Assembly (NCBI GenBank): GCA_016169955.1 | Contig: JABJUM010000016.1 | Coordinates: 682,001 to 746,000 of the forward strand | Direction of reading: 5' to 3' | From: Phytophthora vignae f. sp. vignae | Taxonomy: Eukaryota > Oomycota > Peronosporomycetes > Peronosporales > Peronosporaceae | Length of the DNA: 64,000 bases | Shown here: piece by piece, positions 42,352 through 51,873 of the stretch | How the letters are laid out: the number at the start of each line of letters is the position of its first letter | Numbering within the stretch: position 1 is the stretch's first letter | Translations under genes and position numbers: made by a program | The notes under the pieces: model-generated | The model's input: only the letters and a program-made list of their open reading frames with translations | The model's database searches: none | Told to the model about the DNA's origin: nothing

Positions 42352-42663
42352 GGCGTTCGAGTAGAGACGGCCATGATAGCAACGAAGGGGAGGGACGTAG
42401 AGAGGAGAAGTCAGGTTGCGGCTGGAGGACGATACTTGAGCGACCCTTGCTCCGAGGACTCAGGCATCTCTTCGCTCCGTTATTCAGGGGACGAGAATGT
42501 GTATATCTCGGCCTTGATCTGTATAAGCGAGAGGCTGCAATAGACGCACCAAGTGAACATTAGTTGGTACTGTCGGTCGTCAGATTTCTGTCTATTACGT
42601 TGAGGTGGTTTATAAAGCTTTCTAGGTATCCATAGCGGCTCGATGCGTGCACTTGTGCGTCTA
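42352..42663. other. Convergent spacer
   Basis: 312 bp between the 3' ends of bL34m and the UbiC-like gene. No feature is seen. Confidence 0.45.
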
Positions 42664-43348
42664 CTACAGCACCTTGCCCATGTACTTCTCCAGCGCCGGC
42701 GAGAAGACCTCGTAGATGAAGGTCACCGGTCGTCCGCCGTTCCAGAAGAGATAGGAGCGGCCCCAGAACGGCCCGGGCATTCCGAAGGCCTCCTCGAGCT
42801 CGGCCGAGTGGCCGCAGAAGACGCTCTTCATGTCGCGGTACAGCTCCGTCTTGTGCTGGAGGATGTTCTTGCCGATGGGGATCTTGGTGTCCTTGAACAC
42901 GGCACCCACGTCCTCCACGTTGATCCACGACGCCGCGTAGCCCAGACGCTCGCCACGCGCGTTACGCAGAAAGACCTGGCGCCTGCAGCGAGGAGCAGCG
43001 ATGGCCTCGATTTCGCTTGGCGCGTTGTCCGGGCTGCCCCCGACCGGCAGCATTCCGAGCACGTCCACCTCGGTCGGGGAGCCCGTGAGCAGCCCCAAGT
43101 GGTGCGTGGGCGATCCGTTGCCGAACAGGAAGAGCCTCCAGGCCGCGCTCATCGGCGGGTGGCCCAGCTACAGTCAGTCAGTCAATTGCAGTGGGTTAGT
43201 CGCTGCCGAGGTGGAGCTGCGCTATCAGCTCAGGTACCAGCATCGCGTCCGGAGAGGCCTCGAACGCCACCGCCAGCTTGTTCCAGCCGTTGTCTTCATC
43301 GGCCGCCTTGCCAGCCTGCTTGGATGCAGTCGTGGGGTCCGTGGCCAT
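42664..43348 (-). CDS. Chorismate lyase (UbiC)-like protein
   Basis: Exons 43238-43348 and 42664-43167 with a 70-bp intron; 615 nt, 204 residues. From memory of the family, the order of motifs fits UbiC: RRQVFLRNARGERLGYAASW (strand pair that carries the substrate Arg in UbiC), then a segment with PIGKNIL where UbiC has LG-x-x-LF, then FWGRSYLFWNGGRPV, then YEVFSPAL near the end (the Glu matches the conserved UbiC Glu). UbiC splits chorismate to 4-hydroxybenzoate and pyruvate for ubiquinone. Eukaryotes are thought to make 4-hydroxybenzoate mostly from tyrosine, so this is unusual. The N-terminus lacks an obvious targeting peptide. It could be a structural relative with another activity. Confidence 0.55.
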
Positions 43349-44054
43349 GGCTGCTGCGTCTACAACAGCAGCGTCTCGATGTGCGGTGCTCGTGCCCCCG
43401 CGCTTTTGATCGAGTGTTGGTTTCGATTGACGGCCAGAAACGGGTGAAAAGAGCAGTTGGGTTTGATTGGCATCGGTCCGACGGCATTGACGCGCTGGCC
43501 CGCGAGGTCCGTCGACAGGAGCCGCGTACAGTAGCTTAGTGCTGCGCGGTGTAACTTACTGCATGAACTCGTGAATGGACAATGCGCTGGTGTATTGTAC
43601 TGAGTTCAACTTTCTGCTCGTTCGGAACCTCGATGAAGATATAGGTGGACACTGAGCGAATGAGTCCAATTTTCATCCTGCACAAACTGCCAAAGCTCTT
43701 GAAGCTATGGTATCCTCAACGTGGACTCCACGTTGATCCTCGACGCGCATCTTCCCCTGATATCCTAAACAACCCTGCGCGATGCTGCTGCATTCGTCGT
43801 CAGCACACACACACGGTGTCAACCTCGCCGAATTTTCGCAAGGGTTCTAAAAGCGCGAGTTAACTCTCCACTTCGCAATTCGTATTCGTCGCATCGGTGA
43901 GCTGAGACCCACCGCACGTGACGTATTTTATTCGGCTCCTCAACGCCCCAGTGCCACAAACGTACTGGACGAGCGGAGAAGAGTGCTGTTTGTTTGAAGA
44001 CCTTGTGCTTCCATTGCGATTCAATATTCTAAATATTATATTCTTTTGTGCATA
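43349..44054. other. Spacer upstream of the Helitron array
   Basis: About 700 bp without a recognised gene. The last host base before the array is A (44054), which matches Helitron insertion between A and T. Confidence 0.5.
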
Positions 44055-44234
44055 TCTAAAGAGTCAATCGGAACGACGTTGTCCGTCACAGAAATCGTCA
44101 CGCTTATTCACTAAGTACGAATCTCACTAAGTACGAATAGCTGCCGAGCGCAGCGAAGGCGGCTCCGTCGCCGAAGGCGACCCCCACCATACTGAGGATA
44201 TTGCGGGGCCGCAGGACCCGCCCCGGCCGCTGTA
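44055..44234 (+). repeat. Helitron 5'-end fragment (first unit of array)
   Basis: 180 bp starting TCTAAAGAGTCAATCGG and repeated almost exactly by the next unit. It carries the 5' TC terminus and the GC-rich palindrome GCCGAGCGCAGCGAAGGCGG, but no 3' CTAG end. It joins directly to the next 5' TC. Confidence 0.85.
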
Positions 44235-44583
44235 TCTAAAGAGTCAATCGGAACGACGTTGTCCGTCACAAAAATCGTCACGCTTATTCACTAAGTACGA
44301 ATCTCACTAAGTACGAATAGCTGCCGAGCGCAGCGAAGGCGGCTCCGTCGCCGAAGGCGACCCCCACCATACTGAGGATATTGCGGGGCCGCAGGACCCG
44401 CCCCGGCCGCTGTATTACTAACCTGACATTGAGAGTAGTGCAGCGAGCCGACGAGGCGAGCGGAACGGGTCCACTACTGCCGTAGCGAAGCGTAGGCAGC
44501 CTGCCCCAATAGCGGAGCGAGTTTAGTGAGCGCAGCGTCTACCAACTTAAATTCCCCGCCGCGTAGCGGCGGCGCTCGGCTAG
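44235..44583 (+). mobile_element. Non-autonomous Helitron (349 bp)
   Basis: It begins TCTAAAGAG, shares about 180 bp with the first unit, then has its own AT/GC-mixed body. It ends with the hairpin CCGCCGC-GTA-GCGGCGG followed 11 nt later by CTAG. These are the Helitron termini (5' TC, 3' hairpin plus CTRR). The next base begins another TC end, with no host base between. Confidence 0.88.
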
Positions 44584-44836
44584 TCTAAAGAGTCAATCGG
44601 AACGACGTTGTCCGTCACAAAAATCGTCACGCTTATTCGCTAAGTACGAATCCCTTGAAATACGATATGCTGCCGAGCGCAGCGAAGGCGGCAAGCGGCC
44701 CCCAGAAAGGAACCCAGAAATGGCAAAAGCAACATTTTGCTGCCGAGCGTAGCGAAGGCGGCATATTGGCCAATAATCGGAATTAAAATGATTGGTCTAT
44801 ACTGTGTGCGGTAATAACCACCGTTTCACTTCTCCA

Positions 44837-45241
44837 ATGGACCCGTTCAGCTGCGCTACCTGCAAGGCGCGCATCGTGCCACCACCGCTCGGCATGGACC
44901 GCCTCGAGCTAAAGGTGTGTGGGTGCTGCAAGGCCCTGCTTGCCGGTAGCGCCTATGCGAAGCCCGACGCCAGGACCGGCACTCGCCGTTGCAACGCGTG
45001 CGCCAACGGGCCAGAGGTGCTGCAGTACTGGCCAGACGTGAGCACGCCCGTGGTGCCCACGCCACCGGAGCCGCGGCCAGACCCACGCCAGGAACGCATG
45101 GCCCTGGTGGCTGCGACCATGGGCCCGCTGCCGGAGCCGCCATCTCTTCCTCCCAGCGGCGAGAAAAGGCCGCGCAGACGCGCCGGCAAGCGCGTCCGCA
45201 AGGTGAACCGCTACCGGGCGAAGCACAACAAGAAAGTGTAA
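44837..45241 (+). CDS. Helitron accessory zinc-ribbon/basic protein
   Basis: 134 residues from the ATG at 44837. Three Cys pairs occur early: CATC, CGCC and CNAC (residues about 6-55), a pattern suited to binding zinc. A Pro-rich middle (VPTPPEPRPDP) follows. The C-terminus is strongly basic (RPRRRAGKRVRKVNRYRAKH) and could bind DNA or RNA and act as a nuclear signal. It lies between the 5' TC end and the Rep gene on the same strand, so it is part of the element. No family is recognised. A role in replication or target choice is only a guess. Confidence 0.65.
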   Translation: MDPFSCATCKARIVPPPLGMDRLELKVCGCCKALLAGSAYAKPDARTGTRRCNACANGPEVLQYWPDVSTPVVPTPPEPRPDPRQERMALVAATMGPLPEPPSLPPSGEKRPRRRAGKRVRKVNRYRAKHNKKV

Positions 45242-45966
45242 CATAAAATAGAGCGTTATCATTGGCTGAAATTTGGTTTTTGCTGTGGATACTTAGTCGT
45301 TAATTAGCTGCTACTTAGTTTTTGTTGACCACACCAACTAAGTGGTCCACTTTAGATAATACTTTTTGGCGCCATTTTCAAAGCTCGAGGCGCCGGCAGC
45401 GAGAGATCAGACAAGGTACGCTGCGTGTATGCATGTAATACTGCATATTAGCCTCCGCCACTACACACAGATAATCCGAGGCTCCTGGCAAGGGCCCTTA
45501 AGGTCCCGGCGCTGGTTATAGGGCATTTCGCCCAGCGTAAGCTGGGAGGTACTGTGCAAGGGGCCCCGGCCCACCGCCCACTCTGAGCGAGAGCACAAAT
45601 AGCGCCTGCCTATTGGCCATAAATGTTACTAAATCAGTACCCGCCAGTTGAGCCGAGCTATTTAAACCAATCAGGGTCGGTTAACCTGTACGGGGCAAAG
45701 GATATCGCACGAAGCCACTCAGTACTGCCCGGCCGCCCAACCCGGACCTGCCGACTTTTAAAATGACACCGCTCCGGGCCGTCAGGCCTGTGACTGTGGG
45801 TACGTTGTCGGTTACTTCGTTAAGAGATAGTAAACCTTGATGGGAGCAAGCGCACCCGGGTAGTACGAAAAGACGTCCACAAGCTATTCGGCAATAGAAC
45901 GTTTACTGCTGCGTGCAGTGTGCTTGGGCTTTATGTCTAATGCGTCACGTTTACGTGTTCGCAGGC
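45242..45966 (+). other. Helitron internal non-coding segment upstream of Rep
   Basis: 725 bp between accessory ORF and Rep, likely the Rep promoter or leader. A GC-rich hairpin-prone part lies at about 45490-45575. TTCGCAG just before the chosen ATG could be a splice acceptor. Confidence 0.4.
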
Positions 45967-48516
45967 ATGGCGCGAACTAAACGGAAGAGGACTCGCGCGG
46001 AGATTGAACAGGCGTGGAGGGACTGCCAGCTCGCAAATGGTCCTCCAAGTGAGCAAGAAGAACCCGCTGCAAAGCGACGAAGGCTCAGTCGAATTAGTAG
46101 TCACAAGAGCAGATTAAACAAAGAATTGGCCGCTCTAAACGATGAAGGAGGTCGCCTGAGTGATATTCCAGTACAAACCGCGAGTGCGCAAACCATGAGA
46201 GATAACGCAGCTGAGCGGCAGCGCACACACCGTGCGGGTATATCGCAAGAAGAACTAGACTCTCAGCGCGAGCGGAACACCCAGCGCCGTCGAGAGTTAC
46301 GTGCTGGACTCACTCCCGAGCACGATCAGGAGGAAAACGATGAAGAGCGTGTTCGACGCAAAGAGGAGCAGGACGAAGCGCGAAAGGAAGCTGCTCGGAT
46401 CCGTCGCAAGTGTGTTCGTCGAGGTCATGCGCTTACTAACCACGAAAACTTTAACAAGTCCAAGGTATCGGGCAAGAACATATCAAACGGTCATCACGTG
46501 CTCCCCGCGATGTATGAGTGCGGCTTTTGTGGAGCTTGGAAGTGGCCCGGCGAGTCGGAGGTGTCTTGCTGTCTTGCGGGGAGAGTGCGGCTCTCTCCGT
46601 TGCTGCGTGTCCCGTTCTATCTGCTTGAGTACTACAAAGATCCGGAATTCAGGCGATTGATCCGAGCCTACAACCAGGTTTTTGCGTTCACCTCAATCGG
46701 AGTCGCGCGTAGTGACGGTGTTCGCGTTCGAGGGGTGCGGGAGGATACTTCAGTCCAAGGTCAACGCGGTGTGTACACGTATCGAGTCCAAGGCGCTATG
46801 TGTCATTACTTGGGGTCTCTGCTTCCGCGCATGGAGCAGAATGGTGTGGACTTCACCCCAGCCAAGTTTGCGCAGATTTACATCGTGGACGACGATCTGA
46901 AAAAGAGAGCGGAGCGCCGAAAGGGCATTTTTCATGAGCTGGATGTGGAAAAGCTTACGACACTCGAGCGGATGATGAAAGCTTACAACCCGTTCGCTCA
47001 GCAGTTTCTAACGCACGCAGACAAGCTCCGGCAGAGCATTGAGGAAGGAAAGAGTGTCCTAGACCTGAAGTATGAGCTCCATGCCGACAAACGCAGGTCG
47101 CGGACTACCAACTTGCCCACCGTGAACGAGGTTGGAGCTGTCATCGTTGACGACGGAAACTTTAACAAGGAGAGAGACATCGTATTGCACACGGCGCGGA
47201 ACAGCCTCCTTCGCATTTTCGAAACGAACCCGATGTATGATCCGCTTCAGTACCCGTTGTTGTTTCCGCGGGGTGAACTTGGGTGGACATACACAGACCA
47301 GTACGCCGATGGTAAAGAATATCGCCGTAACACGAAGATGTCTCTTCGTGAACACGTTGCTTACAGACTGTTCCCTAAAGAGGATGGTTCTGTACTGCAC
47401 CAAGGAGGGCGTCTGTTTCAGCAGTGGTGCGTCGACCAGCGGGCAAAGGTGGAGCAAGAAACGTTACGGTGGATATCGAACAACCAAAAAACGCTCCGGG
47501 CCGATCTGTACACGGGTGTCAAGGACGCTTATCTGAATGAGGAGCCGACTGAATTGGGCGATGTCGACGCGACCTTTTCTGAGTTCAATCGCAGCACTCA
47601 AACACTGGAGCGCGAGCCAAACTTTCTGAACCGCATTGGGCAGAAAATTATCCTTCCTGCGACATTTACCGGTGGTCCCCGTCAGATGTATCGGTCGTAC
47701 CAAGATTCTATGGCTATTGTTCGTGAATTCGGCAAACCGGACGTTTTTCTGACAAAAACTTGCAACCCCGAGTGGGAGGAGATTGTTAGTCAACTTCCTG
47801 AAGGTCAAACAGCTCAAGATCGCCCGGACATTGTTGCTCGCGTTTGGGACCAAAAGCTTCGGTCACTTCTGGTTGATTTGGACGAGGGGGTGCTGGGACG
47901 CGTTCTGGCTCGGATTCACGTGGTAGAGTTTCAAAAGCGGGGTCTTCCACACGCCCACATACTCATCATACTGGCCGACGAGGACAAACCACGTGCGCGC
48001 GAGATCATTGACAAGTTGGTCTCCGCTGAAATACCAGATGAGGCTACAAACCCCGAGCTGTACAAAACGGTTATGACTTGCATGATGCACGGTCCGTGTG
48101 GAAGTCAGAACCCAAACTGTGCCTGCATGAAGGACGGCCGCTGCTCGAAAGGGTTTCCTAAGCCTTTGATCGAGGCCACTCGCGCCAACGTTAACGGATA
48201 CGCTGAGTACAGGCGTCGTCGTCGTCCTGCGGGTGTGCTAAAGTTTCGCAACCGTGAGTACGACAATGAAACTGCCAATCGGTGGGTTGTACCCTACAAC
48301 CCCTACCTCTCTCAGAAGTACAACTGCCACATAAACGTCGAGGTGTGTACCGGTATCACAGCCGTGAAGTATCTTTACAAGTACGTGTACAAGGGTTCAG
48401 ACAAAGCTGTACTCACTGTTCAAGCAGTGCGAAATTGTTCTCAGGGGGGCTCGAACCCACGCGACGAACCAAACGAGGTGATTCGACACCTGAATGCTCG
48501 GTATATCGCCCGTTGA
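45967..48516 (+). CDS. Helitron Rep (HUH/Y2 rolling-circle nuclease part)
   Basis: 850 codons from the ATG at 45967 (MARTKRKRTRAEIEQAW); the frame is open upstream to 45913. The first 180 residues are a charged coiled-coil region (RAGLTPEHDQEENDEERVRR). A CGFC finger-like group lies near 195. The Helitron-like N domain follows, with the HUH motif LPHAHILI and the two-tyrosine motif KYLYKYVYK near 810-818, where Helitron Rep nicks DNA. It stops at TGA (48514-48516) soon after NARYIA, in the conserved link to the helicase part. The helicase is open in another frame from 48494, consistent with loss of one base. Confidence 0.92.
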   Translation: MARTKRKRTRAEIEQAWRDCQLANGPPSEQEEPAAKRRRLSRISSHKSRLNKELAALNDEGGRLSDIPVQTASAQTMRDNAAERQRTHRAGISQEELDSQRERNTQRRRELRAGLTPEHDQEENDEERVRRKEEQDEARKEAARIRRKCVRRGHALTNHENFNKSKVSGKNISNGHHVLPAMYECGFCGAWKWPGESEVSCCLAGRVRLSPLLRVPFYLLEYYKDPEFRRLIRAYNQVFAFTSIGVARSDGVRVRGVREDTSVQGQRGVYTYRVQGAMCHYLGSLLPRMEQNGVDFTPAKFAQIYIVDDDLKKRAERRKGIFHELDVEKLTTLERMMKAYNPFAQQFLTHADKLRQSIEEGKSVLDLKYELHADKRRSRTTNLPTVNEVGAVIVDDGNFNKERDIVLHTARNSLLRIFETNPMYDPLQYPLLFPRGELGWTYTDQYADGKEYRRNTKMSLREHVAYRLFPKEDGSVLHQGGRLFQQWCVDQRAKVEQETLRWISNNQKTLRADLYTGVKDAYLNEEPTELGDVDATFSEFNRSTQTLEREPNFLNRIGQKIILPATFTGGPRQMYRSYQDSMAIVREFGKPDVFLTKTCNPEWEEIVSQLPEGQTAQDRPDIVARVWDQKLRSLLVDLDEGVLGRVLARIHVVEFQKRGLPHAHILIILADEDKPRAREIIDKLVSAEIPDEATNPELYKTVMTCMMHGPCGSQNPNCACMKDGRCSKGFPKPLIEATRANVNGYAEYRRRRRPAGVLKFRNREYDNETANRWVVPYNPYLSQKYNCHINVEVCTGITAVKYLYKYVYKGSDKAVLTVQAVRNCSQGGSNPRDEPNEVIRHLNARYIAR

Positions 48517-50851
48517 AGCCTGCATGCGTCTTCTTGGACAATCCATTCAAGGAAAGACCCATTCCGTGGAGCAGCTTACTGTGCATCTGGAGGGAAAGCA
48601 AGTCGTTGTGTTTCAATCTGACGAGGATCCAAACGACGTAATTCGGCGTGGTGGTGACACGATGTTGACGCGATTCTTCGAGCTTTGTGCGAGCGATGCA
48701 CCTGAAAACCAAATAGCGAAGACGATGCTGTATCAAGACATCCCACGGAAATTTTGCTGGAAGGACAAGCGGTGGGTTCGGCGTAAAAATTACCAGGCTG
48801 CACTCGGAAGAATGATTCACGTGTCCCCGAGAGACATCGACCGCTTTCATCTCCGTGTGATGCTGAGTCACCGCAGGGGCCCGACTTCATACGAGGATTT
48901 GAGGACGGTGGACGGTAAGCTGTGTGCTAACTTCAAGGAGGCTGCGGTTCGTGCGGGTTATCTTGACAATGACGCGGAATGGTACGCCTGCATGACTGAG
49001 GCCGCGAGTTTCGAGATGGGGAAACAATTGCGCCAATTGTTCGCTACAATTTTGGTGTATTCCATGCCAACTAATGTTCGTGCATTGTGGAACCGGTTCT
49101 TCGATGATCTGTCGGAAGACTTCGCCCGCACGCATCACAAGGTGATGGAGCCGATTCGAACCCACGTCGTTATGTTCAAGACTTTGAAAGACATTCACGA
49201 TCTCCTCCAGGTTAGTGGGTACAGTGTGGCCGACTTTGACCTTCCTCCTTTGAAGCATTTCCCGGAGTTGGTGAAGGATTCGCTACTACAAAACAGCCTT
49301 ATTCGTCGCGAGTTAACTGCTTACAACAACGCGGCATTGGAAGACATCGTTCGGACGGAAGAGCAGCTGAACGCCGGCCAGAGGGAAATTTACGACCAAG
49401 TCATTGGAGCGGTCAATCAACCGGAGATCAGCAACAAGTTGTTCTTCATTGATGGTCCTGGGGGGACTGGGAAGTCTACTTTACTTCGGAATATCCTTGC
49501 ACGGGTGCGTCTTGATGGGAAGATAGCCATCGCGGTTGCATCAAGTGGTATTGCGTCTCTCCTCTTAATGGGCGGACGGACGGCGCATTCAACATTCAAG
49601 ATCCCGCTGAAATTACACGAGCATTCCACCTGCTCCATATCCAAACAGTCTCACTTGCGAAAATTTATTAAGAGAGCCAGCTTGATAATCTGGGACGAGG
49701 CACCCATGACACATCGCCACGCGTTCGAAGCTGTGGACCGCACCCTTCGGGACGTGATGAACAACGACCGCGAGCCGTTTGGAGGGAAGGTCTTTGTTCT
49801 ATCGGGAGACTTCCGGCAAATTCTGCCTGTTGTTCAGAGGGGGACGCCTGCCGAGACAATTGATGCTTGCCTCAAGATGTCACCGCTATGGCGTCATTTT
49901 CAGCAGGTCCACCTCACCGAAAATATGCGTGTGCGCTCCGCGGATGACGGTACGAGTGCCGAAGACATGCAGGAGTTTTCTGATTTCTTGCTACAAGTTG
50001 GGGAGGGTAGACACGAGGTGAACCCGACTCTGGGCGGGGATTACATGAAGATACCAATCGACATGCTCATTGAAAACCCTCCCGACGAGCCCAACCAGGA
50101 CGCAGACATTAACCCAGACGCCATCCCACGAGGAATGGAACGAATGATCGATTACATGAACGCCGACGTGAACAACCCCGAGATTGCGACCGACGAGTAC
50201 TTTGCAAACCGAACCATTCTGACGACTACCAACGCCATGGTACATCGTATCAATGCTGCGGTCTCGGAACGACTACCGACCACGGCCCGCGAGTATCTGT
50301 CAGTTGACGCGGTGGACGACGACATGAGCGGCGATTTTTTTGAGCAGGAGGTGCTTCATACGATCAACATCAACGGAATTCCGCCACACAGACTGATACT
50401 GAAGGAGGGGGTTCCTATCATGATGATGAGGAACTTAAATCCTGATCTCGGTCTGTGCAACGGAACGCGCTTACGGGTTGTGAAGCTAAAACAGCATGTC
50501 ATTCACGCAACCATTATGGAGGGAGAGCGCAGAGGCCAACACGTACTCATTCCGCAGATTGTATTCGTAAGTGAAGATGACACTCGCGACTTTCCGTTTC
50601 GGTTACGCCGTAAGCAGTTTCCTGTGCAACCGGCGTTCGCCATGACAATTAACAAGGCTCAGGGACAAACCGTGCTGAATCTGGGACTGTACCTCGCGTC
50701 ACCATGCTTTTCACATGGACAGCTTTATGTGGCTCTCTCTCGCGTTACCGCGCGTTCCAAGTTCAGAGCTCTCATAGAGTATCCAGACTTAGAAGAAGAT
50801 GACGGCGCGTACACCAGCAACATCGTGTATAGACAAATTTTTGATCTATAG
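48494..50851 (+). CDS. Helitron helicase (Pif1-type SF1)
   Basis: 785 codons, overlapping the Rep ORF by 23 nt in the next frame. The first residues SPVEACMRLLGQ continue the Rep-helicase linker. Helicase motifs: Walker A GPGGTGKST near 322, Walker B IIWDEAPM near 396, motif III GDFRQILPV near 430, VHLTENMR near 470, and the C-terminal AMTINKAQGQT with LYVALSRVTA. Stop is TAG at 50849-50851. It would unwind DNA 5' to 3' during rolling-circle transposition. It has no separate start of its own, so it was probably one polypeptide with Rep. Confidence 0.93.
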   Translation: MLGISPVEACMRLLGQSIQGKTHSVEQLTVHLEGKQVVVFQSDEDPNDVIRRGGDTMLTRFFELCASDAPENQIAKTMLYQDIPRKFCWKDKRWVRRKNYQAALGRMIHVSPRDIDRFHLRVMLSHRRGPTSYEDLRTVDGKLCANFKEAAVRAGYLDNDAEWYACMTEAASFEMGKQLRQLFATILVYSMPTNVRALWNRFFDDLSEDFARTHHKVMEPIRTHVVMFKTLKDIHDLLQVSGYSVADFDLPPLKHFPELVKDSLLQNSLIRRELTAYNNAALEDIVRTEEQLNAGQREIYDQVIGAVNQPEISNKLFFIDGPGGTGKSTLLRNILARVRLDGKIAIAVASSGIASLLLMGGRTAHSTFKIPLKLHEHSTCSISKQSHLRKFIKRASLIIWDEAPMTHRHAFEAVDRTLRDVMNNDREPFGGKVFVLSGDFRQILPVVQRGTPAETIDACLKMSPLWRHFQQVHLTENMRVRSADDGTSAEDMQEFSDFLLQVGEGRHEVNPTLGGDYMKIPIDMLIENPPDEPNQDADINPDAIPRGMERMIDYMNADVNNPEIATDEYFANRTILTTTNAMVHRINAAVSERLPTTAREYLSVDAVDDDMSGDFFEQEVLHTININGIPPHRLILKEGVPIMMMRNLNPDLGLCNGTRLRVVKLKQHVIHATIMEGERRGQHVLIPQIVFVSEDDTRDFPFRLRRKQFPVQPAFAMTINKAQGQTVLNLGLYLASPCFSHGQLYVALSRVTARSKFRALIEYPDLEEDDGAYTSNIVYRQIFDL

Positions 50852-51845
50852 ACAGCTTTATAATACATATCCTTTGGTTTTACAGCTGCTATTGTTTTCA
50901 AATTTGTGTGTGAGCATACCTGGCCAACTCCGAGTCACCTCTTCGTCTGTGTGTATTTAGTACTCTAAGCATTAATACAAGGAAGATTGGTTCCTTACAA
51001 GCTGGCGCCGTGGTATGCACGCTCAGATTTATGCTGCGAACCGAGGGTTCGAGTCGCACCGTATACTTTTTTTTTGACTTGCCATTTGTTTAAAGTAAAC
51101 ACTATCAGAGCGAAGTTAACGCGACGACCAGGGTCTCATTAGCCTGTTGAGCCCGCCGAAGCGGAGCGGAGGCGTGCTACTCCGAAATGAAGAAGATAAG
51201 GAAGAACAAAAAGTTTTGTAATGGCTTACTACTGATTAAGTAAGTAAGTAAGTGAGTGAGGTGTGTGTTGAGTAAACCAGCACGTGCGTGAGGTGTGTGG
51301 CGTAGATTTAGACTAACTGCCATATCGTTTGCATTTCGATAAGTATCAGGTAAGCGTTGGATCGGTAGGTGTGAATGCGTATGCCGCACATGTTGGGCAA
51401 TTTGGTTTGCTCATAAGTTGCTTTTTGTGGTTGCCATAAAAGTGTGTCTGTGCGATGTGTGTGCAAAGATTCTGACTTACCATCGTATCGTCTGCATTTC
51501 AGCGATTTCCAACTCCGTAATAAGCAAGTGAATGTGCGTAAGTATGCGAATGCATGTCGAGTACTTGGTTTTGTTGATAAGTTTCTTTTACGTTTACTAT
51601 AATTGTTAAAAGAATTTTGTTGTGTGGATTGTGACTTACTTAATACTTATTAATAGGTATAATCACCCACAGAGTAGCCCATTACTATATGGCTCGGTGT
51701 GGTCAGTGATCTGAATACCACTCACCACAGTGAGGGTTCGATTCCTCCAATCGTCAAATTTTTGCACTTGGTTATTGTATGAATTAGCCCGCCGGAGCGC
51801 AGCGGAGGCGGGGATGCCACACATCTGGGACCAAACCTATAACCA
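50852..51845 (+). other. Helitron 3' non-coding region with tRNA-like segments
   Basis: About 1 kb, AT-rich with short tandem GTAAGTAAGTAAGTGAGTGAG (about 51239-51260). Two segments resemble tRNA internal promoters: 51001-51062 (TGGCGCCGTGG then GGTTCGAGTCG) and 51688-51757 (TGTGGTCAGTG then GGTTCGATTCC). Neither folds into a clean cloverleaf. GC palindromes of the GCCGxAGCGxAGCGGAGGCGG type occur at about 51151 and 51789. Confidence 0.45.
51688..51757 (+). ncRNA. tRNA-like sequence (A/B-box-like)
   Basis: TGTGGTCAGTG resembles an A box and GGTTCGATTCC a B box at tRNA-like spacing, with a possible T arm (GAGG/CCTC). The acceptor stem does not pair well and no anticodon can be trusted. It may be a tRNA relic or SINE-like remnant inside the Helitron. 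Confidence 0.25.
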
Positions 51846-51873
51846 CCGCCGCGTAGCGGCGGCGCTCGGCTAG
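51846..51873 (+). repeat. Helitron 3' terminus (hairpin plus CTAG)
   Basis: CCGCCGC-GTA-GCGGCGG hairpin, 11-nt tail ending CTAG. It is identical to the terminus at 44556-44583. Confidence 0.9.

Larger units (their letters stand above)
44584..51873 (+). mobile_element. Autonomous-type Helitron (7290 bp)
   Basis: The 5' end TCTAAAGAGTCAATCGG is shared with the two upstream units for about 70 bp. The 3' end shares 28 bp with the short unit: hairpin 51846-51862, then CGCTCGGCTAG ending at 51873, followed by host T at 51874. It encodes an accessory zinc-ribbon protein, a HUH/Y2 Rep part and a Pif1-type helicase. Rep and helicase are in different frames through an apparent one-base loss. Confidence 0.93.

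Noticed and set aside
45400..45620. Possible structured RNA (rRNA or snRNA) in the Helitron leader
   Set aside because: GC-rich and hairpin-prone, but matches no 5S or U-snRNA pattern I can recall.
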